In this document: in pieces, positions 23,821 to 35,945 of the stretch
Layout of the letters: the number at the start of each line of letters is the position of its first letter
Numbering within the stretch: the stretch's first letter is position 1
DNA from: Cymbidium sinense
Taxonomy: Eukaryota > Streptophyta > Magnoliopsida > Asparagales > Orchidaceae
Reading direction: 5' to 3'
NCBI GenBank assembly: GCA_021442155.1
Contig: CM038221.1
Span: 145,319,601 to 145,383,600 of the forward strand
Length of the DNA stretch: 64,000 bases
Program-made: the position numbers and the translations under genes
Notes under the pieces: model-generated
What the model saw: only the letters and a program-made list of their open reading frames with translations
Database searches by the model: none
Told to the model about the DNA's origin: nothing

Positions 23821-24009
23821 AATCTAACCTAAATCTAACATATACACTTTCAAGTCAAATTCTTAAACTTAGCCAAATCAAACTCAAATCAATCTAAACC
23901 CTTGGATTTTCTTCATGATTCAATCAACCCTTCAATCATGAATCCAAATATAAACACAAACTTCAATCATCAAACCAAAATCAAACAAACCCAAGTCAAA
24001 CCCATACTC

Positions 24010-25110
24010 ATCTTTTGACTTGAAATTATTAAATGAGTCAAAACCCATTTGACTCCAAATCACTTACAATAGGATTTATATTTCAATCATAAGTCCATAT
24101 GTGAGTTCAACTAAACCTGAAACAATCTTTGATCAAGTCAATTGACTCACTTAGGCTCACTTGACCCAAAGCGACCTAAAGCACATTTTTGAGCCAAATT
24201 CTAATCCATCCCAAATTAGATTTAACTAAGCTCATTTAAACCTCATATTGTGAGCAACAATCATCATGATATGATCAATCACCCAAATTGGGTCAAACCA
24301 AGTCAAACCTAACCTTTGACCAAGTCAAACCTAACCTTTGACCAAGTCAACACTTAGCCCAAATGAAACTCAAATTAGCCAAAAATCCACCATAGGCCAA
24401 ATTGATTGAAACCATTGATCTAGACCAATCCATGATCAGTGAATGAACATAACCAATTCATCATTTGAGCCAAACCTAACCAAACTTGACCTAAGTTGAC
24501 CCAACTTGACCTAAAAGTCAAAATGGTCAAATCTTGATCTAAGCCAAATTGATTGCAACCAATGGGTCAAATTCATTCTAAATCACTTGTTGAACTTGAC
24601 CAAAATCTCAATAACTAACAACCCAGCCCAATTGACCATGAACCCAACTTGACCTAAAGGTCAAATCAAGCCAAAATCAAACCAAACCAAAATTGATTGA
24701 AACCAAAGCTTGCAATACATTTCAAATGACCAACCAAGCCTAAACCAACCCATGAACTAACCCAATTGGGTCAAATGGGTCAAATTGGTCAACTTGACCC
24801 ATTTGACCTAAGTGAACTCAAATGAACCAAAACCAAATATAAATCAAATTGAACCAAACCAATGACACCATAGGTTACAAATGATCATTTGAACTTGACC
24901 TAACCCACCAATTGGTTAACTTGACCCAAGTTGACCCATTTTGACCTAAATGGGTCAACATGAGCCAAATCATATCAAATAAACTCCAAATTCATTGAAA
25001 ATTGGCACAACCCATTTTTCAATCTTTCCAAATATGCCCAAATCAAAATTAAAGCCAAATGACCATTTTACCCCTAGGTCAAAGGGTAGCCTATGGTCAA
25101 TTTACTTGGA
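24010..25110. repeat. TTGAC[C/T] (W-box-like) array in LTR C
   Basis: Counted by eye, about 33 copies of TTGACC or TTGACT on either strand in 1.1 kb, for example 24301-24360 (five) and 24481-24540 (five). About one would be expected by chance. They sit in degenerate repeats of 'aacttgacc' and 'gggtcaaa'. Whether they bind WRKY proteins is not shown by the sequence. Confidence 0.75.
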
Positions 25111-25129
25111 ATTTAATCATATTCCAACT

Positions 25130-26240
25130 CAAGACCACTTGGCATCCTTCTAGTGGACCATTTGGACACCAAGGAGGGTGGTGCACATGACCCGATGGGT
25201 TTGGGTCAGCCAAACCCAACCCAAAGCCAAAACTTACCCCTCCACTCAAAATTCTCCATATGGATTACCTCCCACACTCATTTTTACACATGTGCACCTC
25301 CACACTCCCACACCTCTGCCAAAACTGAACCACATGGAGCTCCTAACAACCTAATCAACCCATTCCATGAGGGTAGTTTGATCAAAATGGCAAAGAGGCA
25401 CTCGGCCGTCTGATCCAAGTAAGGGGAGATATATTACCCCTCATTCCATTCCAATTCACTGACCTTGCATTCGATTGAGCTCAAAGGATCAAGGCAAGCA
25501 TCCACAAGCTTCCCTAGGCATTCCTAAGCTCATTCCAATTTTCTCTTCTTGATTTTGCTTAAGCCAAAAATAGGGAGGTGAGGGAGATTTCCAACATAGC
25601 CAATTCTCAACCAAAGTCCAATTCACTTTGCAAGCACCATCAGGGAGCCAAGTCGAGCTCACCCAAGGTGTTTTCCAGCATCCAAGCAATGAAGGTGGAC
25701 CTAGACCAAAGCGCAAGCCATTGAAGTGAGCTCAATTGAGCAATCCATTTCATCTCAAAGCTTGAAACTTCAACAGAGCTTCATCTCCACTGAGCTACCA
25801 TAGTAAGCACCGATGATAGCCTTTGGTGAGGTATGCCTCAAAATTGAGCTTAAGAAAAATCCTTGGTCCTTGTATGAAGGGAAGTGTAATCCCATTAAAT
25901 TTCCACCATTATATGTGCTTCTCCTTGCTTCTTGATGGTGTGGGTTGAATCTACCTAATCGAGCTCAGTGAGGAATCAAGCCATGGAGGATGATGATCTC
26001 GCCTCCCATAGAAGGTGGATGAATCATGGATTGTCCATCCCGCATAATTTCGATGGATGGTCCTGATTAAAATACATAGATCCAGTGATTTAATCTTTAT
26101 AACGAGTTTAATCAACCATCCGATCTTTGATTGGACGATCTAGGAAAGCGAGGGCTAACGCGTGGCATCCGATTTAACAACTTAAATAACCAATCCGGTC
26201 ATGCCATGTGAAAAGAGCACGCATCAGCGCCCACATGAAT
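25130..26240 (+). other. GC-richer island of LTR C
   Basis: Counterpart of 4360-5400 in LTR A, in reverse orientation. Short open frames (25153-25413 +, 25489-25716 -) are not conserved in A, D or E and are not called. The only shared words noticed are short ones around GGATGGA/TCCATCC (26030-26060). Confidence 0.5.
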
Positions 26241-29075
26241 GAGATTAGTTATAATTAGGGATATTTAATTACCTATTAATCACTAAAACTTTCTAAATTC
26301 ATAATTTATAAAAATCAAAAATATAAATGAGGGCTCATTTTAAAGATAATTTAAGGGAAATCCAATAAAAAATTATTTTAATTAATTTTGAATAGTGGAT
26401 TTTCTTAATTAAGGTTTAATGGAAATTAATTAATTACTCTCTAATTTCATTAATTAATTCCAAACTTCTCGATGTTTAGTGGGATGACTTGCCTCCCCTA
26501 ATTTTCTTGGAATTTATTAATGAGTTAATTAGGATTAATTAATGAACCACTAATCACTTAATATAAAGGATAATTAAGCATGTGAACAATGGTTTAATTA
26601 CATTGAGATAATTAAATTATTTAAGTGAATAGGAGGTTTATGGAATGTTTTGGGATATTTTCCTAAGAAATTTCCTAAACCCCTTTTAATCCAAACATAA
26701 ATTAAAATTAATTTATTAATGATCTTCTTAATTAATCTAATCAAACTTTCAAAATCAAACTGAACCTAATCAATCTCTTCTTGGGTAGATCCTTAGGTGT
26801 TCAAAAGCCTAAGGTAAATTTAAGGAAATTATTCCCAACTCAAATGTGTAGGAAGGTTATGAAAGTACTAAATTAAATCCTTTAGTTTAATTAATTAATA
26901 ATTATGAGCCAATTTCATTAGGCCCCTTTCTTTCTTAGGTGCATTGCTGATTTAAATTTCATGTGATTGCATATCATATGTTGGCTCATAATTGTTAGGT
27001 TAATTATGTTAAAGTGGTGTAGGTAAGGGGTAATTAATGGATTTAATTACACCTTAACCTAAAATAAAACATAAAATCAATCTAATCATCCTAAAATTAA
27101 ACTAAACTAACTCACATACATGGGAAAATGGGTTAGACCAGCAAACTCTTTTCACATTTCTAAATCAAATCAAATTCAAAATTAAAACAAAATTTCTTTT
27201 AAAATAATTTTGATTCACTTTGAATAATCTTATCTTATAGGATTGTCCTTAAGAATTAATTAAGATAAATGAAGTCATATGCTTACATCACTTTATTTCT
27301 TTCCAAGCATGATAAATGTTGTTTTCCATGTGAACTCATGCATTCATATCTTTTAAAAAAAATCAAATTAAATAAAATATTTCCTTTATGTCAAATTCAA
27401 TGTTTTGGCTAAAGTAAGAATATGAGTGGCTATTACCACTATTAAATTAAAAAAAAAATTATTTTCAAAACCTATCAATCAAACATTATAAATGAAGGTA
27501 TGCTACTTATAAATACTTATGAGCTTGCATGTGATTATAAGTACAAAAATGTGTTATGTGATCTTTCCTTCTCTTTTCTTAACATGGATTTGAATAGGAT
27601 TTGCAAAGTGAATAGTTCAATTGAAAAGAATATGACACTTGCTTCAATCCATTCCTATGCATTTGCATGTTATGGCTTAAGAAGGATCTTCACATGTATA
27701 TATGTAAATTGCCAAACCAAATTAAACAAAATAAAATCTTTTGCATGACTCTTTTGTATTCATTTCTTTTTTATACATGCACATGTATTTAAGAAAAGTG
27801 GTATATTAGTCTAGACATCCTGGGTTGCGAGGCTTTAAGTAGCCCCAAGTAGGTCTTGTACCTTACACCCCTAGTGTAGAAAACAATGGTGTCATACTCA
27901 CTTATGTCTTTCATACATGTAAATGTGCATTTGATTAATGGATTAAAGAGTCCATCTTTTCTACTTAAATAAAATCATGCATCCAAGAAACATCTAAATT
28001 TCCTTAAGCAACATCTCTTTATAATCATCATTAAGGTGTGCTAAGATTTGCATTTGTATGTATAGCCGTGCTTAGGATACATTCATATGCATGGTATACA
28101 TGTTGGAAAGAAATAAGTGGTTGTGTGTTATGTGATAGTAATTCACCTTGATTAATCCTAAGATGTCATTCTTATTGAATAGGTTTATTTAGAGCAAATC
28201 TAAACTTAGGTTAATTAAAACACATAATAAAATATTAACTAAAGGAAAATCATTAATGAATCTACCTAAGAAATTACTTTAGGTAGGGATGAAAGAGAAG
28301 TTCTCTTCTCTTTCTTCTCTTTATAAAACTTAGTAATTAAATGTAGGTTCATTCAAACCAAATCAAATCATCAAATAAAATTGAACTAAATCAACTAAAC
28401 CACTTAAATGAAACCACCCTCTAAGTTGAATCCTTTCACACTTAGAAAACTAACCTTAAAGCCTAGCTAAGACATGCCACACAAGCCTTAAATGGCACAC
28501 ATTAGCTAAGTCACCATTTCTAGCCCTATGTTGTGGTGCATGGTTTGATGCCCGATTTTATTTTGTGATGTAATTTTTAGACTAGATGTTAGGTGTATGT
28601 GCATAGATGATAGGATGATCTTAGTCTAATCATTATCTTCTACAGGGATGCTTAAAGCACTAATAAAAAAATATTTTTTTGCTCAGTTGCTTACACCTAA
28701 GAAAAATCCAAAAATAGGCCGTGGACTTGGTTACCCATGTGGGGTGCTAAGTCCAATTTATTCATATACATGCTTGGGATGTATGGTGTGTTTAGCTAAT
28801 CTCTATTTTGCGGTTTTAGTTAGATTTACTTTTCCCATTTTATGTAATTTTGCAATTAGATTTGGAATAAATGTTATGGGGAAGTGGAGGTGAACATTGG
28901 TCATAAGACTATGTCTTATGTACCATGTAAGCCTTAAAGCACAATCCAACCGCCAAAAGGAAGAAAGAAGAAGCAAATCAAACATGAAGAAAGAAGAAAT
29001 GAAGAAATAAAGAATGAAGACCCCCATAACATGAATTCCTTCTAAATTGTAATTATTCATTTGTAATCCAGGTTG

Positions 29076-29082
29076 TATAAGG
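29076..29082 (+). promoter_or_regulatory. Candidate TATA element (LTR C)
   Basis: TATAAGG in the block GGTTGTATAAGGGTAGAGC, with GGGTAG..CTACCC inverted repeat, about 1.5 kb before the LTR end. Best preserved copy with A and D. Confidence 0.45.
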
Positions 29083-30610
29083 GTAGAGCTTGGCTACCCA
29101 TATTTCTTTTTGAGTTTGTGCAGTGGAGCCCGACCACAAAGGCCTTTTATTCTTTTGCGCTAGCTTTATAAAATTATTTGATATTTGTTTAGCTTGTGCA
29201 TTAAGATGGCATATTTTTCCTAGTTTCTTCCTTGCTTTGCTGAATGGCTTGAATGCCTTTAGGCTCCTAGGAAAAAATAAATTTTCTATCCAATTAATTA
29301 ACTCAAAATTAAAAAAAAAATTAATTACTCATAACCTCACCTAAATCCAATAATATAAATCAAGATAATAAAAGATATAGCAAACCCTTAGCTGGATGTT
29401 GTATGTTTCATATCATGCATGAAATCATCTTGTTTCACTCTTGCTTATGGAGGGCTTCCAACTTTGCTAGAGAATATGGCTTGACCTTTGAGAGCCATGG
29501 TGGAAACACTCCTCCTTCTTGCGGATTTTAACCCATAATCAATTTCTAATGCATTAGGCATATGAATTCCATAGCCCGTGTCAAATTAATTGTACCAAAA
29601 TGAAATTAAAACTTAAAAAATTTGCATTAGATTAAGTCATGAGTTCATGCCCTACATGATCTAGTCTCTTAGGGAGTGAGTTTAAGGACTTAGTCTCTTT
29701 CTAAATAAACAATAGCCTAGCTATCTTGCAAAAGCATAAGACTTGCCTACATGTATTTAAAATTGTAGGAGTTAGTTGACGGCCACCCCCAAAAGGTTGT
29801 AAGTCCAACAGTCGGGTGGTTTATCCTTTCTTGTGGAGGTAAACCATATGCCCATTTTTTCCTTAGATTTAGGTCGTGCTTTGTCCCTCGCCAAAGCTCC
29901 CTAGATTTAGGATCTGAGGTTATTGTTTCCCTTTGCAGGCTACAAGCATAAATCCTCACCTCTTAGGCATTTCCATGATCTTGTATCATGAATTGTAAGT
30001 CCTAGATTTCTAATAAAAATTCAACCTAAATAAATAATTCTCTTCAAATTCAAAAATATAAAGCCCAACCATAGGATAGTTTGGGATGCTCATTAGGTTT
30101 CCTAGCATTGTGAGCATCTTCTACTTATCTTCCTTTGGTTTCACTAATAACTCCCTCCTTTTGATCAATCCCATTTGATCTTCTAAAAATGACAAATTGA
30201 TTGATAGTCCTATCTTTGAAATCTTTGGAGATAATGATCATTTACCTTTATCGAGAGTATTCTTAAGGAATCTCATTTCTTAAGATGTAATTAACTAAGG
30301 GGTCTTGCCTCCATAGGAACTTAATGAGCCGATTTAAAATAAACCCTACTTTACTTTTCTATGTAAAGTAGGGGAAGAATCTCTGGTACAATTGAAAACC
30401 CATCATCTTTAGGAGTCCTTATTAAGGTGATTAGGTCCATTATAGGATGGTGACTTCTGTCTCTCGAGATAGTACTTCATTCCACAATGTCATACTCGAT
30501 CACCTTAATAAGGACATTTATGGATCTACGTGGTGTCCAATAAAATATTATTTTATCTTCATCATTTATTTTCAAAGATAGATGAAGATGAAGATAAAAA
30601 ATTCACCACA

Positions 30611-31626
30611 TGTCGGCATGCGACTGAGGAAGAAAAAGTTAGCTTTGATCCCAATGAAGAAGATTTATTGGAAGATTCAACAAAGGTGCATATGGTTGAT
30701 ACTAGGAGTTCCCTCCTTTGAGACCAGTAGAGTTTGGAAGGTGTTGCGGTCGAACAGGACAATACGGCCTATTCTACCCAACACCTCCTTCAACAACTCA
30801 AACAGAAGGATGAACAAATTGACAAAATGGGAAAGAGGCTTGAAGATTTGCTAGCAACAATTTTGGCACTTCAGAATCAAGTCCCAGCAACATATCCTAC
30901 TATTATGGAGACTCCTCAGCCAGAGTTGTTGTATATCTTAGATTAAACCAAGACTTCACCTCCAATAGAGCAGGGCAGCATTAGTTTGTATAGAAAGGTA
31001 ATGGATAGTACCTCCATACAAGAAAAGGATATTAAACTTATGGTTGAGCAAAAAGTGAGAGAAGCATTGGCACAAGCCTGAGGAGGATCATCGGTTCCAA
31101 TGGATAGACCCTACTGGTGGAATTGATGTTATCCAATATCTGGGGTTTTATGCTTCCTTCTTTCAAGAGCTTTGATGGTAGCAAAAACCCACGACAGCAC
31201 ATAGCGCACTATAGGGCTAGCTGTTGCAATGCTGGTGACAGCGATGCATTACTATTCCATCTTTTTGTCAGTAGTTTAGTAGGCATAGCCTTTGATTAAT
31301 ATGCTAAACTCCCCAACAGTTCAGCGAAGACTTTTGCTGAGTTGGAGCAACTCCTCATTAAGAGGTTTGCTAGAGCTCAGCAAAAGGTAACTGTGGGAGA
31401 TTTCATTGTAGCACAACAACACCCCGGTGAGTCCCTCATTGACTATATTCTCAAATGGCATAATTTGAGTATGAAATGCGAACGGCAGCTATCTAAACAG
31501 TATGCCATTAAAATTTTTCTAAAAAATTTTCATGGCCTGGTCTCCTTCATGCTCAAAGGTTTTACCATCAAGACATTTGATAAGCTAATCAACAAGGCAG
31601 CTAGTCTACAAGAAGAGTCCAAATAG
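30611..31626 (+). pseudogene. gag: Gag, middle and capsid part (element 2)
   Basis: Resumes right after LTR C with EEEKVSFDPNEEDLLED (30630-30680), the match of element 1 15790-15830, then a coiled-coil-like LQQLKQKDEQIDKMGKRLED (30790-30850). The retrotransposon Gag domain follows: PSFKSFDGSKNPRQHIAHY and FHLFVSSLVGIAFD (31150-31299), one TAA, then MEQLLIKRFARAQQKVTVGD, QQHPGESLIDYILKWHNL and FTIKTFDKLINKAASLQEE (31342-31626). It is the best preserved capsid of the three copies. Confidence 0.85.
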
Positions 31627-32926
31627 TTGCCTTTTCAAGATCAATCAACAAAGCCAAAGTCTTAGAAAATCTATGAAAAGAAGCCAGGGGTAGTAGCAGC
31701 ATTGGACAATGGGAAGCAATCGACCAGAGAGCAATATGAGAGACCTCGAGCTCCATAACTGTCACTTTCACCTCCTACCACCACCTTGGCCACCTTATCA
31801 CGGTAGCCTCCATGTTGCATCCTCCTTAACCATACTCACAGCAGCGGTAGACATACACACCACCAGGTAGTTACCATCCACCTACTCTTTTGGATAAACT
31901 AAACAAACCTTATTTATTTAAGAGGGAGATAGTCAATAAAATCTTTAAGAATCTCTTAAAGAAACTTGATTTTTAGCTACCTGAGCCTAGGAAACTGAAG
32001 GAAGTGGACAGGAGCAATGATCTAAACTTTTACCCTACCACATGCAGACATGTTTTGGAGGATTGCTTTACATTCAAAGACTGGCTTGAGCATAGCTACA
32101 AGTCGGGAACTATAGTTATCCCAAAGGAATATGTAGTAGAATAACCATCTAATTCTATTAGGATAATCCTTGAGGATATAAGCGATCCTCTCAAAATCAA
32201 AAAAGGTTAGGATATATCATTATCCCGAACCTCTAAAGATTATTTCAAATTAAGAAACTTTCCTTATAGGTCCCTGTGGTAGCTCGAACCTCCAACATCA
32301 AGGAAGATTTTCAAATTACAAAAGATAACTTAGGAAAAGTGGGAGCTCAGTAGTAGCAGTAGCAACCCATACTATCCTAGAATAGCCAAGTAGCATAACC
32401 ACCGATCGAGCCCAGCCTCCATTCCACCATTAATTTCTACTACTTCTACTTCTAGCTCTTCTTCTTGTAGATCTTGTATTGGCAAATGAGGGCATCAAAT
32501 CCCTCACCCCACTTTACTAGATTTACTATGTACCTCCTTCTAAATCTAAGAAATCAAGGAATAAAGCTAGTTTGAATTACATCTGTGTCACTTCTGATGG
32601 GTTATCTAATTCTACTCTTATAGAAAACTCTTCAAGTCTAAATAATTATAACAACTGATCTTTCTCTTTATGATTGAGATGGACTTTCCTTCTAAATAAT
32701 ATGGGTTCACCTCTTGAGATAGACTTGGAATCATCTGATTTTGAGGGTCCTATTGGAGAAGTTGTAGGTGAAGCAGGTAGAATCTTCCACTAAATAGCCA
32801 CAAGAGATCACCGAAGTTAACCTCCATAGTGGCAAGGTTCTTCCTCCTAAGGTAGCACCTCAAGATAAGGAAAAATAAGTCATTGGTACTAGCGACCAAG
32901 AAGCCCCTCCACAGGATGCTCCACCC
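31627..32926 (+). pseudogene. gag: Gag C-terminal part and acidic linker (element 2)
   Basis: Multiple frames. TCRHVLEDCFTFKDWLEH (32040-32095) is the His/Cys block seen in element 1 at 14440-14500; PSNSIRIILED follows (32145-32180). Then an acidic linker with EIDLESSDFEGPIGEVVGE (32718-32775) leads to protease. Stops are frequent and no frame is open for more than about 60 codons. Confidence 0.65.
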
Positions 32927-33330
32927 ATGGATATGCTTATGGAGGATCAGCTTAAAGTTGATTATAATGTCCTCGCTCACCTAAGAAAGTTGTCAGCTAA
33001 ACTAAGCATATATGATGCCCTTGTCTTATCCAAAGAGATGAGGGAGTCATTAATCAAGGTTCTTCTTGATCCAAAGATATGCTTAGCTCAGTTGACCACT
33101 ATTAGAGAGGAGGCACATTATTCAAGAGAAGCCCGGGGAGTCACATTCACAGATGAAGACCTTCTTCTAGAGGACATGGAGCATAACCGTCCCCTCTACA
33201 TCATTGTGGATATAGGAAGATTCATACTTTCTTGAGTTTTAGTTAATCTAGGTTCATTAGTGAATATTATGAGTCTAAAGACCCTTGCCTATTTGAAGAT
33301 TGACATCTCTACACTCAGGAGATTAGATGA
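32927..33330 (+). pseudogene. Degenerate aspartic protease (element 2)
   Basis: Open piece 32927-33235: MLMEDQLKVDYNVLAHLRK, SKEMRESLIKVLLDPKICLA, then MEHNRPLYIIVDIGRFILS and a TGA. After the stop the active-site region reads VLVNLGSLVNIMSLKTLAY: the catalytic Asp is Asn (AAT). Element 3 has DEGAS and element 1 DSGAL here, so the loss is specific to this copy. Confidence 0.85.
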
Positions 33331-34629
33331 TGTTGTGAGGATTCAATGAGGCTTTAGGCTCCATAGTGTTACCTTTAGATATAAGTGACTAGTATACTGA
33401 AGCCAAGTTCTATATAATTGATTCGAATACTTCGTTCACTGCTTTTCTCAGTAGGCCTTGGATACACCATAATAAGATAATTCCATCCTCCCTTCATCAG
33501 TGCATCAAATTTAGAAGAGATGGAATCGAATACTGTGTCAAAGGAGATGAAAAGTCATTTTCAATTAGAGAGGTCAAAATATATGAAGATGCGACATACT
33601 ATCTTCCTCAAAATCAAAACACCTTTTCTTGCAAACTTGGTTAAAATTCAAATACAAAAGAAAAAGAAACAAAATAAAAAGGAAAGTACAAGTGAGCAAG
33701 AAAATGACACCAAGGAAGAAGTAGAGCTCCATACTACATTCCACCCATAGTTCATTCCACCATACGAAAATATGGGTAAGATGACTTGACCTCACCAAGC
33801 GGGAGGCGATATAGAGGCAATTCTAGGGTGGAAGACCCCCTAGTTGGCCACCAGCCAATAGGGGTTATGTTTTAATTCACAGGAGTACCCCTACTATTCA
33901 TATAGACTTGGAATCCAGCTCAAAAGATGAGTCTCATGTGATTAGCATACTAGCCAACCCCTCTCATCAGGTTTCACTGGAGGTGACACTCGAACCAGAT
34001 AGTGATGAAGACCAGGCCTCCAAGTAAAGCATGGATAGGTTTATGTAAAACTATTAAGTAGCAGTTGGGAACTTTAGCTCTAACCTCACTTTATTCTCAA
34101 AAAGCTAAAGGTTTAGTAGTTAAAAAAGCCCCTAGGCCTTCCATGGATGTTAAGCTGAAGAGGTTCTTATTGGGATCATCATCCTCAAGTCCAGAAGCTA
34201 ATGTAGAACTTGAGGATAATTCATGTAAGATTTAATGGAATTACCTTTAATGGTACTTTCGCCTTGTGTTCTTAATCTTGTAAAGAAAGGTTTGATTCCT
34301 TATACATGGTCTAAGCATAGGTCAGAGTATTTTGAGAAGCTGTGGAATAATAGAGGCAAGGATGCACAATTAAGATCAAGACTAGGATTTGGTATAGTGG
34401 GTCTAGTTGATGATGATGATTACTACTTAGTTATCACCAATCACCTGGAGTCTGATAGGCTCTTCTCAAATCACACTAACGCTTATGAGGAAGAGTGTTT
34501 AGAAACTTTAGATGACTCAGATGATCTTCAAATCAAGGATGCACCGCCAAAATTTGAAGAAGAAATCCATTCAACAATCAAAGCAAGAAATCAACCTGAC
34601 GAAGATCCACAACATACATTAGCTCTTTC
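33331..34629 (+). pseudogene. PR-RT linker with Lys-rich tract (element 2)
   Basis: Contains the post-protease block (WIHHNKIIPSSLHQCIKF, about 33461-33515), VKIYEDATYYLPQN in another frame (33567-33620), a Lys-rich tract QKKKKQNKKE (33655-33690) and the acidic stretch DLESSSKDE (33905-33930). The open piece 34235-34633 (132 codons) has LVKKGLIPYTWSKHRSEYF and LGFGIVGLVDDDDYYLVITN and is the longest undamaged linker among the three elements. Confidence 0.75.
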
Positions 34630-35379
34630 TTGAATGAAGAAGAAACCAATGACTTAGTTAGGTTATTTACTGAGTTTAAGGACTACTTTGCATGGAGCTA
34701 TGAAGAGATGCCTGGATTATCTCTTGATGTAGTAGTCCACAAACTAGCAATAGACCTTAACGTTAACCCTATCAAGCAAGCTCCTAGATGCATGCGATTA
34801 GAAATTGAACAACAGGTCATTTATGAAGTCAAACTAATCGATGTTGGTTTCATGAAGAAAGAAAAATACCCTACCCAATTATCTACTGTTGTGCCAGTTA
34901 AGAAAAAAGAATGGCCAAATTCATATATGCATCAATTTCAGGGACTTAAATGAGGCATGTCTTAAGAATGAATTCCCACTTCCTATATGAAGAATTAATG
35001 GTGGACATTGCCTCATCTCATGCAGTATTCTCCTTTATGGATGGGATCTAGCTACAACCAAATCAAGATGACCCCAGGATGAAACACTACTTTTTGAACC
35101 GATAGAATCTATTATTATAAGGTAATGCCTTTTTGGCCTTAAAATGTTGGTGATGCATACCAACGGGCCATGACTCAGATCTTCAATGAACTCATTCATC
35201 ATCAAGTTGAATGTTGTTGATGATCTAGTAGTCAAAAGCAAAGAAAAGGAAGACCATCTCTTTGACTTGAGAGTAATTTTGAATGGTTAAGATAATTTAA
35301 TCTCAAAAATGAACCCCTGAAGTGTGCATTGAGTAGCTTGAAGTTCCTGGGTTTGTTGTTTAGACATGGGAATAGATAG
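34630..35379 (+). pseudogene. Degenerate reverse transcriptase (element 2)
   Basis: Starts with NDLVRLFTEFKDYFAWSYEE, MPGLSLDVVVHKLAIDLN, then VPVKKKEWPNS. Frameshifts follow near 34945 and 35040. The active site survives only as VDDLVVKSKEKEDHLFDL (35217-35270), out of frame with the preceding HHQVEC by one base, so the Tyr of YxDD is lost at the shift. Confidence 0.85.
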
Positions 35380-35945
35380 ATCCAAAGATCAAAGCTATCT
35401 TAAAATGCCACCCCCTAAAAGTCTAACTCAGCTCAGATCATTCCAAGGGCAGTTGGCATATTTATGACGGTTTATCTCCAATCTATCGGGAAGATGCAAG
35501 CCATTTTCAGCACTTATCAAAAAGGACACTAAGTTCAAGTGGGCAGTAATCTTTTGAAGGTATCAAGTAGTATTTAATGAAGCTGGCAGTTCTAACAACC
35601 CCTATCCTAGGTGGGCCATTGATCATCTACACTACTGCATTAGATGACTCCTTGGCTTTGTTGTTGGCCAAGCCAATGAAGGGAAGGAGAACGCCCTCTA
35701 CTACCTCAGTCATCATCTAATTCCTACTGAAGCAAACTACCCACCTATTGAGAAACATTTCTTGGCTTTGATCTTTGCATCCCAAATGCTACGACACCAT
35801 ATGCTTTCTCATAAGGTGAACTTGATTTTAAAAATCAATCCACTGCAGTATCTCATGACATGGCCAACATTATCTAGATGGTTGGCACATTGGTTCATAA
35901 TTTCTTGCAATTTGATATCACATTCATACCCCTCTGTGTGGTAAA
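35380..35945 (+). pseudogene. Degenerate RNase H, first copy (element 2)
   Basis: Pieces in several frames: SLTQLRSFQGQLAYL (35420-35465), SGRCKPFSALIKKDTKFKW (35488-35545), PLIIYTTALDDSLALLLA (35615-35670), ALYYLSHHLIPTEANYPPIE and FLALIFASQMLRHHMLSHKV (35695-35818). Order and residues match elements 1 and 3. Confidence 0.75.

Larger units (their letters stand above)
22050..30610 (+). repeat. LTR C, about 8.6 kb, apparent solo LTR
   Basis: Full-length LTR in + sense, from TGACTCAC to ..TTCACCACA, with both ends matching the other copies. It has no internal region of its own: gag of element 2 flanks it on both sides. TACAT precedes it and (C)ACAT closes it, a plausible degenerate 5-bp target duplication. 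Contents: the C/A-rich, G-poor stretch (22260-24000) with the subrepeat array, the TTGAC array (24010-25110), the GC-richer island (25130-26240), AT-rich sequence (26240-27800) and the part shared with A, B and D (27800-30610). It is longer than A mainly by extra subrepeats. No gene. Confidence 0.8.

Noticed and set aside
30531..30539. TGGTGTCCA as LTR terminus or PBS start
   Set aside because: B and C both continue past it with shared sequence to CACCACA, and D also has TGTGGTG outside it. The LTR ends there, and a better PBS lies beyond in element 1.
22050..30610. LTR C as the 5' LTR of element 2
   Set aside because: Gag sequence of the same element lies directly on both sides and no PBS or leader follows it; a solo LTR inserted in gag explains this better.
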